A DNA stretch of 64,000 nt from Nocardioides rotundus (GTDB taxonomy: Bacteria; Actinomycetota; Actinomycetes; Propionibacteriales; Nocardioidaceae): the NCBI RefSeq assembly GCF_019931675.1, contig NZ_CP082922.1, positions 3,611,001 to 3,675,000 of the forward strand, in the 5' to 3' direction. Both the position numbers and the translations under genes were made by a program. Positions 17,576 to 25,212 of the stretch are shown piece by piece (positions within the stretch are counted from its first letter, which is position 1; every line of letters starts with the position of its first letter). Under the pieces are notes generated by a model that worked only from the letters and a program-made list of their open reading frames with translations, was not told the origin of the DNA and searched no databases.

Positions 17576-18016
17576 ATGCCCACTCGCACCGCCCGCACCG
17601 CCTGGACCGGAACGCTGCAGGAGGGCTCCGGCCAGGTCGAGATGACCAGCTCCGGGGTCGGGACGTACGACGTCTCCTTCCCCCAGCGCGCCGCCGAGAA
17701 CGCCGACGGCACCACCTCGCCGGAGGAACTGATCGCAGCCGCCCACTCCTCGTGCTACGCCATGCAGCTGTCGGCGCTGATCGGCCAGGCGGGCGGGACC
17801 CCGCAGGCGCTGGACGTGCAGGCCGACGTCAGCCTCGGGGAGGACCCCGCCGGCGGCTTCCGGCTGACCGGCATCACCCTCACCGTGCGCGGCGAGGTGG
17901 AGGGCCTGGACGCGGACGGGTTCGCCCGGGCCGCCGAGGCGGCCAAGGCGGGCTGCCCGGTGAGCAAGGCGCTGACCGGCGTGGACATCACCCTGGACGC
18001 CGCGCTGGAGGGCTGA
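17576..18016 (+). CDS. OsmC-family peroxiredoxin
   Basis: A 146-aa OsmC/Ohr-type thiol peroxidase reducing organic hydroperoxides. The two conserved cysteines are visible: AAHSSCYAMQLSAL (residue about 60) and AAKAGCPVSKAL (residue about 125), with TSPEELIAAAHSSC being the family hallmark. ATG 17576 follows GAGGAGCCCC. Located divergently from the hemerythrin fusion, consistent with an oxidative stress theme; the GC-rich palindrome between them may coordinate both. Confidence 0.94.
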   Translation: MPTRTARTAWTGTLQEGSGQVEMTSSGVGTYDVSFPQRAAENADGTTSPEELIAAAHSSCYAMQLSALIGQAGGTPQALDVQADVSLGEDPAGGFRLTGITLTVRGEVEGLDADGFARAAEAAKAGCPVSKALTGVDITLDAALEG

Positions 18017-18090
18017 CCCGCTCGGGCGTCTACACTCGGGCGACCCCCGAGCCACGTTCCGGCACGTCGCCGGGAGAGGAACGCGCCCGC

Positions 18091-18867
18091 ATGACACCCC
18101 GGAGTCCCGGACCTCGCGGTCTCGACCGGTCGGTGCGCGTTCCCCTATGGCGTCAGCTGCAGGACGACCTGGTGCGTCGGATCGAGGGCGGGGAGTTCCC
18201 CGACACCTTCCCCGGCGAGCTGGAGCTGATGGAGAGCTACGGCGTCAGCCGGCACACCGTCCGGGAGGCGGTCGGCCGGCTGCGCCGCGACGGGGTCATC
18301 CAGTCCTCGCGGGGGCGCTCGAGCGTGGTCGCGCCGGGGATGATCGCCCAGGACCTCGGGGTGATGTACTCCCTCTTCCACGAGCTGGAGGACCGCGGCA
18401 TCGAGCAGCGCAGCGAGGTGCTCGTGCTCGACGTGCGCCGTGACAGCGTGGTCGCGGACCGGATGGGCCTGCCCGCGGAGACCGGGTTGGTGTACGTCGA
18501 GCGCATCCGCCTCGGCGACGACGAGCCGATCGCCTGGGACTGCGCCTGGCTCGACCCGGAGTTGGCCGCGCCGCTGCTGGACGCCGACCTCTCCCACACC
18601 GCTCTCTACGACGAGTGGCAGCGGGTCGCCGGGGTCCGGCTGACCGGCGGGGAGGAGACGATCCGCGCCATCGTGCCCACCGCGGGCCAGCGCGCCCGGC
18701 TCGCGATGCGCGACGACGAGGCCGCGCTGCGGATCGAGCGGACCGGGTCGGTGGGCGGCCGGTGCGCGGAGTTCCGCCGTACCCTCGTCCGTGGGAGCCG
18801 CTTCAGCTTCACCGCGCGCTGGTCCAGCTCGCGCGCCTACCAGGTCGACGTCGCGGGGGAAGGCTGA
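18091..18867 (+). CDS. GntR-family transcriptional regulator (HutC/UTRA subfamily)
   Basis: A 258-aa regulator. Residues 12-80 are the GntR winged helix (VPLWRQLQDDLVRRIEGGEFPDTFPGELELMESYGVSRHTVREAVGRLRRDGVIQSSRG). Residues about 100-245 are a UTRA effector domain (VYVERIRLGDDEPIAWDCAWLDPELAAPLLDAD), which usually binds sugars or related metabolites. ATG 18091 has a GGGAGAGG site upstream. The next gene begins 11 bp later, so an operon is likely. Target unknown. Confidence 0.9.
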   Translation: MTPRSPGPRGLDRSVRVPLWRQLQDDLVRRIEGGEFPDTFPGELELMESYGVSRHTVREAVGRLRRDGVIQSSRGRSSVVAPGMIAQDLGVMYSLFHELEDRGIEQRSEVLVLDVRRDSVVADRMGLPAETGLVYVERIRLGDDEPIAWDCAWLDPELAAPLLDADLSHTALYDEWQRVAGVRLTGGEETIRAIVPTAGQRARLAMRDDEAALRIERTGSVGGRCAEFRRTLVRGSRFSFTARWSSSRAYQVDVAGEG

Positions 18868-18878
18868 GAGCCGTGCGC

Positions 18879-19334
18879 ATGCGAGTCTCGGTCGTGATGG
18901 CGTCGGCGCTGCTGCTGGTGGGCGGCGGCTCCGGCGGCCCGGACCGGCAGGCGGCCGCGGACGATGCCGAGGCCGGCCGCGGGCAGGTCGTCGGCGCGCT
19001 GCGCGGCATGGCCGAGGTCGCCTCCAGCCTCGGCGTGGTGGGCGACGCCACCGGTGGGTACGCCGTCTGCGGGTCGCCTCCCGCGGAGGCGGTGGAGTTC
19101 CGCGCGTCGCTCTCCGAGCGGCTCGCCGCCGACGGATGGAAGCTGGTCGGCCAGGACACGCAGCCTCGCCCGTGGGCCAATCTGGGGAGGGACGAGGTGA
19201 CGGGGTCGATCCGGGTGAGCCCACGCCAGGGGAGCGCCGGACTGGTCCTGGCGGTCGCCGGCCCCTGCGTGCAGGTCGCGGACGGCCAGACCAGCGACTT
19301 CTCGCTGCGGCAGGAGCCGATCGACCTCGGGTGA
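18879..19334 (+). CDS. Putative exported small protein with a degenerate lipobox
   Basis: A 151-aa protein of unknown function. It starts MRVSVVMASALLLVGGGSGGPD, a signal peptide whose end resembles a lipobox (L-V-G-G-C) except that the cysteine position is glycine (codon GGC), so it is unlikely to be lipidated unless this base is wrong. The remaining sequence is soluble with two cysteines (AVCGSP and GPCVQ) that could form a disulfide after export. Start ATG 18879 is preferred over GTG 18873 because GAGAG at 18866-18870 is then well spaced. Follows gntR by 11 bp. Confidence 0.6.
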   Translation: MRVSVVMASALLLVGGGSGGPDRQAAADDAEAGRGQVVGALRGMAEVASSLGVVGDATGGYAVCGSPPAEAVEFRASLSERLAADGWKLVGQDTQPRPWANLGRDEVTGSIRVSPRQGSAGLVLAVAGPCVQVADGQTSDFSLRQEPIDLG

Positions 19335-19350
19335 CGTCTGGCCGTCCGGC

Positions 19351-19701
19351 CTAGGATCCGTCGCTCACGGGCGGCGCCGGGGCCTTGAGCCGCTTCGCCC
19401 ACCCCGCATAGGCGTCCTCGAAGATCCTCCGGCCCAGCTCACCCACCGTCCCCCGCTTCACCGCGTCGGCGACCCAGTCGTTGGGGATGTAGTAGATGAG
19501 GTCCTCACCGCTGCGCCGCATCGAGGCCTTCGGCCGGTCCTCGAACTGCGCGATCACGTAGAGCCCCGGCTTCACGATGTGCTCCTCCAGCCAGGGCGCC
19601 CACGCCTCGTCCTCCGACAACGCGTCCCACACCCGATCGAACTCCTCCGGAACTCCGGGGCGCGAGCCCTCCATCCAGGCAGTGTCAATCCGGTGGCTCA
19701 C
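19351..19701 (-). CDS. Putative immunity protein of the adjacent toxin-like gene
   Basis: A 116-aa acidic soluble protein (VSHRIDTAWMEGSRPGVPEEFDRVWDALSEDEAWAPWLEEHIVKPGLYVIAQFEDRPKASMR and so on). It has no recognisable domain, signal or membrane segment. Its GTG start (19701) overlaps the stop of the preceding exported toxin-like gene by 4 bp (GTGA). A small acidic cytoplasmic partner translationally coupled behind an exported basic domain is the usual arrangement of toxin-immunity pairs. The immunity role is inferred from this context only. Confidence 0.55.
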   Translation of the reverse strand: MSHRIDTAWMEGSRPGVPEEFDRVWDALSEDEAWAPWLEEHIVKPGLYVIAQFEDRPKASMRRSGEDLIYYIPNDWVADAVKRGTVGELGRRIFEDAYAGWAKRLKAPAPPVSDGS

Positions 19702-20357
19702 AGGCACCTCTTCATTCCCGGGGGACACTTCCCGTGCCGCATCTTGTACTTCGTCGCGTAGCCGGCCTCTACCTGGCGGGCCTTCTCCCAGCCTCGGACA
19801 TCCTTGCGAAGGATGTCGAACCGGCACCGTCGTCCTCCGTTGGCTTCACGACAAGCCTTGAGCTGCTGCTTTGGCCGGGCCTCCCCGTTCTTGCTGATGC
19901 CGAACTTGTGCGTTCGCCACTGTCCGTCTTTGCCTCTGGCCCGCATGTGGTAGACGACGTGCATGCTCATATCCGAGGCCCGCCGGGCTTTCGGATTAGG
20001 CCAGGGGACCCTGTGCTTGTTCGCGAGCTTCTTGATGTCGGACATCGACTTGGCTGACGTTTTGGTCGTCGCCGCTGTCCGGCTGCCCGTCCCACGCCAT
20101 GAGGGCATGCCACCGCCGACCGGCCCGCCGACGCGCGCGCCCGAAGCGGCCCCGCCCCAGGGTCCCCGACCGGGATAGCACCGGAGCGCCAGTTCGTGGA
20201 CGGCGATCTTGGCGGGCTCGCGCATTCCGCATCTACTCAAGGTGACGGTGACCGGACCAGGTGCCGGAGGCACCGGACTACTGCTTGCAATGAGGACGGC
20301 TGCGATGAAGCCGGCGAGCAGTGCCAGGAACGGCGTCAACCCGAGAACCTTGCGCAC
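19698..20357 (-). CDS. Putative membrane-anchored/exported toxin with nuclease-like C-terminus
   Basis: A 219-aa protein. Residues 5-27 are one hydrophobic segment (LGLTPFLALLAGFIAAVLIASSS), followed by a Pro/Gly-rich region and a very basic C-terminal domain of about 95 residues: HVVYHMRARGKDGQWRTHKFGISKNGEARPKQQLKACREA, and near the end EKARQVEAGYATKYKMRHG. The order Tyr, then KFGIS, Arg, a later Glu, loosely resembles the GIY-YIG nuclease pattern used by some polymorphic toxins, but this is a by-eye guess. GTG 20357 has GGGGGAG upstream. The 3' end overlaps the putative immunity gene by 4 bp. The local base composition looks less GC-rich than the neighbours, which hints at transfer. Confidence 0.55.
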   Translation of the reverse strand: MRKVLGLTPFLALLAGFIAAVLIASSSPVPPAPGPVTVTLSRCGMREPAKIAVHELALRCYPGRGPWGGAASGARVGGPVGGGMPSWRGTGSRTAATTKTSAKSMSDIKKLANKHRVPWPNPKARRASDMSMHVVYHMRARGKDGQWRTHKFGISKNGEARPKQQLKACREANGGRRCRFDILRKDVRGWEKARQVEAGYATKYKMRHGKCPPGMKRCL

Positions 20358-20468
20358 GATCTTCTCCCCCAGATGAGCGAACGAGTGCGACGAGGGTCGC
20401 ACATATGAACCCGCTGCGAAAGGGTGGCTTGTGGAACGTTGCAACTGCCCCCGGAAGCGCCGGATAGG

Positions 20469-21728
20469 TCAGTTCCTGTTTTCGAGGCCTTCCAGGTAGG
20501 CCAGGAGTTGCCTCCAAGCACGTTCGCGCGCGAGACCAAGCGCGTCGGGTCGACTCACCCGCGTCGGGTAGATGACTCCCGGCGCAAAGGCGGTGATCTC
20601 ATGACCGACCTCGGCGAAGGCAGCAACCTCAGGCGTCGGCCGACCACGTGCAACCAGCCTTCGCGCGATGCTGTCGGCTGCGCTGCACGAGGACAACACC
20701 TGGTCTGCCCTGCCGCAGATGAGGAGAAGCGGCCCTCGGATCCGCCAAACGTCGATGACAGCCGGACCAGGATCGATCCACAGGTCTCGCAGTGATCGGG
20801 CGAACGGCAGAGGTCGGCCACGCCAAGTCCAGGCCGGTTCGCCATCGCGGGGGTAGGCCGATGCAGCCGCCCCGATCCCGGCTACGGTGACGGCTCCGGC
20901 CGCCAATTCGGGGTAGTGCACCGCCGTCAGCAGTGCGGCCTCGCCACCACGCGAGATACCCACGGGGACCACGGCAGCCTCTCGGACGGACGGCAACGTC
21001 GACATCAGCTTCAGGGCCCGCCCGAAGTATTCGATCGGGATGCGCTCAAGCCGCCTCGGGACACCCGGTTCTCCGTGATAGGCCAGCAACAGGGTGGGGT
21101 AGCCATGCGACGCGAGCAGTCGCGCCTCAGCCCAGGCCGCAAACCCCCTTTCGGAACCGCCGATGATGACGACGCCGGTGCCGGGGGCCGGCTGTGCCCG
21201 TCGCGACGGTTGAATCAGGTAGCCGACGACGCCGTTCCGCTTCACGGTCAACCGTTCCACTCGTACTCCGGGTCGATCGAGCCGCCGCGTCTGTGCCAAC
21301 CTCGCGATCTCTCGCCCCGCCACCTCCACGACAATCTCGATCTTGACCCGGGTCTGCGATCGGTCAGCCGTGTCGTGCAGAGTCCACAGCAAGCCGAAAC
21401 CCGAGGCGACGGAGTAGGAGCCGCTGGTGGGGCGGTCCCGCTCCAGGTTGACAATCCCGTCGGGGCCAGCGATGAACTCCGCAGAGCTCCTCGCGCCCCG
21501 GCCCTCACCATCCGTTGTCACGGTGACACGCACCCGCTCTTGCGGTGGGACCTGTTCAACCCGCAGGCGCAGCGGTTCGTCAGCCAAAGCAGTCGCGGGG
21601 ACGCCGGTGACCCGTGTGGCGCTGCGCCCAGCAGCATCACGCTCCGGACTGCCAGCCACGGTGCAGGCCGCCAACAAGAGAAGCACCGAGCACAGCGCTG
21701 ACCGAACGAACGGTCGCACGCCGAGCAC
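20469..21728 (-). CDS. Acyl-CoA thioesterase/BAAT-like alpha/beta hydrolase lipoprotein
   Basis: A 419-aa exported lipoprotein: signal LCSVLLLLAACTVAGS with lipobox LAAC. The N-terminal part (about 40-170) is a beta-sandwich typical of acyl-CoA thioesterase/bile-acid-CoA:amino-acid acyltransferase proteins. The C-terminal part is an alpha/beta hydrolase with nucleophile elbow PVGISRGGEAAL (Ser in place of the Cys of true BAATs), LICGRADQVL (acid) and EVGHEI (His). Likely an exported esterase or thioesterase with unknown substrate. It is 111 bp upstream of the toxin-like gene on the same strand; tRNA-Arg lies just upstream of its start. Confidence 0.85.
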   Translation of the reverse strand: MLGVRPFVRSALCSVLLLLAACTVAGSPERDAAGRSATRVTGVPATALADEPLRLRVEQVPPQERVRVTVTTDGEGRGARSSAEFIAGPDGIVNLERDRPTSGSYSVASGFGLLWTLHDTADRSQTRVKIEIVVEVAGREIARLAQTRRLDRPGVRVERLTVKRNGVVGYLIQPSRRAQPAPGTGVVIIGGSERGFAAWAEARLLASHGYPTLLLAYHGEPGVPRRLERIPIEYFGRALKLMSTLPSVREAAVVPVGISRGGEAALLTAVHYPELAAGAVTVAGIGAAASAYPRDGEPAWTWRGRPLPFARSLRDLWIDPGPAVIDVWRIRGPLLLICGRADQVLSSCSAADSIARRLVARGRPTPEVAAFAEVGHEITAFAPGVIYPTRVSRPDALGLARERAWRQLLAYLEGLENRN

Positions 21729-21770
21729 GAAGCAACCTCCAAGGTCGATTCGACCACGTAGAAGGGGTGG

Positions 21771-21843
21771 CGCGCCCGTAGGGATTCGAACCCCAAACCT
21801 TCTGATCCGTAGTCAGATGCTCTATCCGTTGAGCTACGGGCGC
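21771..21843 (-). tRNA. tRNA-Arg (anticodon ACG)
   Basis: A complete cloverleaf on the minus strand: acceptor GCGCCCG pairs with CGGGCGC, the anticodon stem TCTGA/TCAGA holds loop CTACGGA (anticodon ACG, normally edited to ICG), and the T-arm is GGGTTCGAATCCC-like. The CCA end is not encoded. It lies at the edge of a stretch with the toxin-like and esterase genes; tRNA genes often serve as integration sites, but I found no repeated tRNA 3' end in the window. Confidence 0.96.
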
Positions 21844-21940
21844 CTGCCCCGCGAACGGGACCGGACCACCTTAGCCGAGGGCGGGGCGCCAAGCGAAATC
21901 AATACGACCGGGAGCGGCGCGACGGGTGCAGACTGACCCC

Positions 21941-22459
21941 ATGCCCCGTCGTACGGCGACCCTGCTGGCCGCGCTCCTGCTCACCGCGGGCTGCCAGGGG
22001 GCCACCGGGTCATCGGCGCCGGACGCGGAGCAGAGCCTGACGCTGGACGCCGAGCAGCCCGCGTTCCACGGCCGGCTGCGGGCCGACGTACTCCCCGCCC
22101 TCTCGCTCATCGGCATGACCGACTGCACGCCGGAGGAGTTCGTCGTCTGCGACAGCGAGGGGCGGCGTGGCTACCGCCCGATGGCCGACCCGGCGCCCGT
22201 CACGGTCACCGACGCGACGATGGGGCTGGACCGCTACGAGCAGTACTGGGTCGTCACCCTCACCGTTCGTCCCCACCGGCGGATGCTGCGCGCGGCCGAG
22301 CAGGCCGACGAGGTCGGCGGCTTCGTCACCCTGCTGCTGGATGACCGGGTCGTGGTCGCGACGGAGGCGCGGACGATCAAGCCGCGCCGGGTCGAGGTCG
22401 GGCGCTTGAGCAAGCCCGAGGCCTACGCACTGATGGACCGGATCACCGCTGCCCGGTGA
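21941..22459 (+). CDS. Conserved lipoprotein of unknown function
   Basis: A 172-aa exported lipoprotein: MPRRTATLLAALLLTAGCQGATGSS has a clear signal and lipobox LTAGC. The mature part is acidic with no recognisable domain; a middle segment QYWVVTLTVRPHRRMLRAAEQADEVGGFVTLLLDDRVVVATEA resembles the substrate-export domain of SecD-type proteins (P1/SecDF-like), which is speculative. ATG 21941 was chosen because the positively charged n-region starts there. Confidence 0.7.
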   Translation: MPRRTATLLAALLLTAGCQGATGSSAPDAEQSLTLDAEQPAFHGRLRADVLPALSLIGMTDCTPEEFVVCDSEGRRGYRPMADPAPVTVTDATMGLDRYEQYWVVTLTVRPHRRMLRAAEQADEVGGFVTLLLDDRVVVATEARTIKPRRVEVGRLSKPEAYALMDRITAAR

Positions 22460-22533
22460 CATGACTGCAACAATCTGCAGAACGCGGCCGGTTCGGCTGG
22501 GGGTGCGTTGCGGATCGATGCAAAGGTTGGGCG

Positions 22534-23541
22534 ATGCATGGGATGAGCGCTGAGCAACGTGAGCTCTTCGAGACGGTCGCTACCCCGCTCTATGAGGAGG
22601 CGGTCACGCGAGGGGAGCTCGCCGGCACCGACGCCCGCTTCGCTGACGGCGGCGACCTGCGCGAGGCTCTCGACCTGCTGGTCCAGCTCGGTCTCCTGGT
22701 CGGCAACGGCGACGACGGGGGCTGGGTGCCGACCGACCCGACGCCGGTGCAGTCGCGCGTGGTGACGCCGATGAGCCAGCAGGGCGCGATGCTGTTCTCC
22801 GAGTCGGCGCGCTGGGCCGATGCCTTCGGCACGTTGGGTCAGGCCTGGCGGCGTTCGCCGCTGGCCTCCCGCGGCCCGTTCACCGAGCTGCACGGCCGGG
22901 CGATCTTCCCCTACATCGCCTCGATCGTCGCCGACGCCGAGCACGAGCTGCTCACCGCCCAGCCGCAGTCGGACCGCGACGCCGAGATCCTGGCCGCGGC
23001 CGCCCAGCGGGACGCGGCGGCGCTGGCCCGCGGGGTCCGGATGCGCACGCTCTACCAACACTCAGCACGCCGCAACTCGGCCACGCACAAGTACGTCGCC
23101 GAGGTCAGCCGGCAGGGCGCGGAGGTGCGCACGCTCGACGAGTTCTTCAACCGGCTGATCGTGGTGGACCGCCGCGTGGCCGTGATCCCGCACTACGAGG
23201 GCGTGATGAACGCGCTGGCCGTCCGCGAGCCGTCGATGGTCGCCTACCTGGTCGACATGTTCGAGCGCTCCTGGGAGCGGGCCCGCCCGTTCGCCCAGCG
23301 GGAGAGCTCGATCACCAAGGGCATCGCCGCCGAGCAGCGGGCGATGACCATCCGGATGCTGATCGAGGGGCATGCGGACCACACCAGCGCCAAGCGGATG
23401 GGGGTCAGCCCGCGCACCTACGCGGCGTACGTCGCGGACCTCAAGACCGAGTTCGACTGCGAGACGCGCTTCCAGCTGGGCTACGCGATGGGGCAGCGGG
23501 GCATCTCCGGCCAGGAGACCGAGCCGCCGACCGCGGACTGA
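22534..23541 (+). CDS. LuxR/TrmB-type helix-turn-helix transcriptional regulator
   Basis: A 335-aa regulator. Residues 1-75 look like a winged-helix (TrmB-like) region; residues about 110-240 resemble the phospholipase-D-like domain seen in this actinobacterial regulator group (HGRAIFPYIASIVADAEHELLTAQP and RTLDEFFNRLIVVDRRVAVIPHYEG). The last 60 residues are a LuxR/GerE-like DNA-binding domain (LIEGHADHTSAKRMGVSPRTYAAYVADLKTEFDCETRFQLGYAMGQRG). ATG 22534 is used; ATG 22543 is possible. It is convergent with a 41-codon secreted peptide gene beyond a strong hairpin. Its ligand and targets are unknown. Confidence 0.82.
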   Translation: MHGMSAEQRELFETVATPLYEEAVTRGELAGTDARFADGGDLREALDLLVQLGLLVGNGDDGGWVPTDPTPVQSRVVTPMSQQGAMLFSESARWADAFGTLGQAWRRSPLASRGPFTELHGRAIFPYIASIVADAEHELLTAQPQSDRDAEILAAAAQRDAAALARGVRMRTLYQHSARRNSATHKYVAEVSRQGAEVRTLDEFFNRLIVVDRRVAVIPHYEGVMNALAVREPSMVAYLVDMFERSWERARPFAQRESSITKGIAAEQRAMTIRMLIEGHADHTSAKRMGVSPRTYAAYVADLKTEFDCETRFQLGYAMGQRGISGQETEPPTAD

Positions 23542-23554
23542 TGGCCCACAACGA

Positions 23555-23588
23555 GCGAAGGCAGTGACATGGACGTCACTGCCTTCGC
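23555..23588 (+). terminator. 14-bp perfect inverted repeat after the LuxR gene
   Basis: GCGAAGGCAGTGAC (23555-23568) and GTCACTGCCTTCGC (23575-23588) enclose the loop ATGGAC. It lies 13 bp after the regulator stop and about 110 bp from the end of the convergent peptide gene, so it may terminate both. There is no U-tract. Confidence 0.8.
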
Positions 23589-23698
23589 GTCGGCGAGACC
23601 GCCGGAAACCAGCTGGGATCTGATCGCTGGGGGGTAGGGATCAGCCTGCGGCTCGCGTCACCGGCTCGCCTGGGGGGGAGACGAGCCGGCACATCATG

Positions 23699-23824
23699 TC
23701 ACCTGTTGGAGATGGAGGGCACGCCACCCCAGCTCGTGTCTTCGGCACTTGCGGGGCCGGTGATCATCAGTACGCCGAGTGCGGCAGCTGCCAGTGCCGC
23801 GCAGATCCGTCGAGCCACGGTCAT
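23699..23824 (-). CDS. Small secreted peptide precursor (41 aa)
   Basis: Reads MTVARRICAALAAAALGVLM, then ITGPASA, then EDTSWGGVPSISNR. It has a textbook signal peptide (charged n-region, Ala/Leu core, AxA cleavage site ASA) that would release a 14-residue peptide with one tryptophan. ATG 23824 is preceded by AAGAAGGA, a good ribosome-binding site. The gene is convergent with the LuxR-type regulator. Such short exported peptides next to regulators can be signals, but no function is known to me for this one. Modification enzymes are not adjacent. Confidence 0.7.
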   Translation of the reverse strand: MTVARRICAALAAAALGVLMITGPASAEDTSWGGVPSISNR

Positions 23825-24021
23825 GGTCCTTCTTCACCTCGATGGGGGTCGGTCAGGGCCCGGGGGAACCCTGGTTCCCCTCCAGTGTGCGACCTCCCGA
23901 CCGCCGATGCCACGATCTCCGGGGTACAACTAGTTGCATTGCACGATCTTGCAGTCCGCTGCACGCGTGTCCCGAAAGTGTCACGACCCCGGGCGGTCTC
24001 GCACCGGGGCCGTGACGCTGG

Positions 24022-24111
24022 CGGAGGCGGCGGGATTTGAACCCGCGAGAGGGGGTTACCCTCAACCCGCTTAGCAGGCGGGCGCCATAGACCGGACTAG
24101 GCGACGCCTCC
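24022..24111 (-). tRNA. tRNA-Ser (anticodon GCT)
   Basis: A 90-nt class II tRNA on the minus strand: acceptor GGAGGCG pairs with the 3' CGCCTCC, anticodon stem CCCGC/GCGGG holds loop CTGCTAA (anticodon GCT), and there is a long variable arm and a GGGTTCAAATCCC T-arm. It reads AGC/AGU serine codons. Confidence 0.96.
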
Positions 24112-24128
24112 TCACAGCGCGAGACAGG

Positions 24129-24617
24129 CTACCCGGCGCTCCCGTCGGGCGGCGAATCGCCTCGGCGGCGCAGCCGCGGCAGCCCGTGACCCCGCTGAAG
24201 GTGATCCTGGACCTCGCGCACGAACCGCTCCCGGTCCACGGCCAGGGCCTCGACCGGGATCACCGTGGTCCGGCCGTCCCGCAGTCGCAGCACCAGGCAG
24301 GGGGCGTCGCGGACGTACGTCGTCACCGCGTCCTCGACCTCGACCCAGCGGGCCTCGTGGGCTCCGGCGCCCCGCACGAAGCGGACGCGGTAGCCCTCCT
24401 CGCCGGCGTGGAAGACGACCGCCCGACGCACCAGCCACCACGCGACGCCCGAGACCACGACCAGCCCGAGGGCGGCGGTCACCACCACGGCCGTGAACGG
24501 CAGGCCGCCGATCGCGGAGGCCAGGGTCAGCAGGAAGATGACGCCGGCCACGAGCAGCAGCGCCATCCCCATCATCCGGGCGGCGAGCGCCGGGGCGAGT
24601 CGGTAGTCGGACACCAC
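24129..24617 (-). CDS. Small membrane protein with PH-like cytosolic domain
   Basis: A 162-aa protein. Two hydrophobic helices span residues about 14-36 and 40-62 (MALLLVAGVIFLLTLASAIGG and AVVVTAALGLVVVSGVAWWLV). The rest is a beta-rich cytosolic region (RAVVFHAGEEGYRVRFVRGAGAHEARWVEVEDAVTTYVRDAPCLVLRLRDGRTTVIPVEAL) that resembles bacterial PH-like/YcxB-like domains. Function unknown. Start GTG 24617 or the next GTG. It lies between tRNA-Ser and a divergent small gene. Confidence 0.7.
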   Translation of the reverse strand: MVSDYRLAPALAARMMGMALLLVAGVIFLLTLASAIGGLPFTAVVVTAALGLVVVSGVAWWLVRRAVVFHAGEEGYRVRFVRGAGAHEARWVEVEDAVTTYVRDAPCLVLRLRDGRTTVIPVEALAVDRERFVREVQDHLQRGHGLPRLRRRGDSPPDGSAG

Positions 24618-24722
24618 GGCCGCATTCTCTCCCGGGCCCGGATCCGGCCGCCGACCGGCCCTTGTCCGGGGCCGTGACCCGCGTCACACTCGGGGGTACG
24701 ACCCAGTCCCCGGGAGGCTCCC

Positions 24723-25088
24723 ATGCGACTCACCACCGCTGCGCTCGCGCAGTTCCAGCAGGCCGTGGAAGCTCCCGTCCGAGCCAACACCGGGGCCTGG
24801 CGCTGGACCGTCCGGCAGAAGATGGCCGGCGTCCGCGACCTGCTCGGAACCGAGAGCGCCGCCCACGACAACGCCTGGCTCGCGGCCCGCCAGAGCAGCG
24901 TCCTGGCCGAGCGCCGCGCGCTGCTGATCCGGCTGGGCGAGATGGGCCCGCGGGTGCTCGAGGACGAGTCACTGGAGGACGTGCGCACCGAGTTGCGCCG
25001 GCTGGTCCGCGAGGTGGACCGGCACCTGCAGCGGCTGCACGACCTGGTGTGGGACGACGTCGGGATGGAGATCGGCGGGTCGGAGTAG
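24723..25088 (+). CDS. Conserved hypothetical helical protein
   Basis: A 121-aa soluble, mostly alpha-helical protein (MRLTTAALAQFQQAVEAPVRANTGAWRWTVRQKMAGVRDLLG and HLQRLHDLVWDDVGMEIGGSE). Not recognised. The middle section is rich in Arg, Leu and Glu with heptad-like spacing, compatible with a coiled coil. ATG 24723 follows GGGAGGC. It lies between the divergent membrane protein gene and tRNA-Ser(TGA). Confidence 0.65.
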   Translation: MRLTTAALAQFQQAVEAPVRANTGAWRWTVRQKMAGVRDLLGTESAAHDNAWLAARQSSVLAERRALLIRLGEMGPRVLEDESLEDVRTELRRLVREVDRHLQRLHDLVWDDVGMEIGGSE

Positions 25089-25124
25089 GCCGCCGTACAC
25101 TCTCCCCGCGGGCGCAGCCCGCAC

Positions 25125-25211
25125 GGAGGGGTGCCGGAGTGGCCTATCGGAACCGCCTTGAAAGCGGTCGCTGGCGCGAGTCAGCCGCGGGTTCGAATCC
25201 CGCCCCCTCTG
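25125..25211 (+). tRNA. tRNA-Ser (anticodon TGA)
   Basis: An 87-nt class II tRNA: acceptor GGAGGGG pairs with CCCCTCT (one G-U at the end), the anticodon stem CCGCC/AGCGG region holds CTTGAAA (anticodon TGA), there is a long variable arm, and the T-arm is GCGGGTTCGAATCCCGC. It reads UCN serine codons. Confidence 0.95.
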
Positions 25212-25212
25212 C

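Noticed and set aside
21771..21843. Integrative element at tRNA-Arg
   Set aside because: No integrase gene and no second copy of the tRNA 3' end was found within the window.
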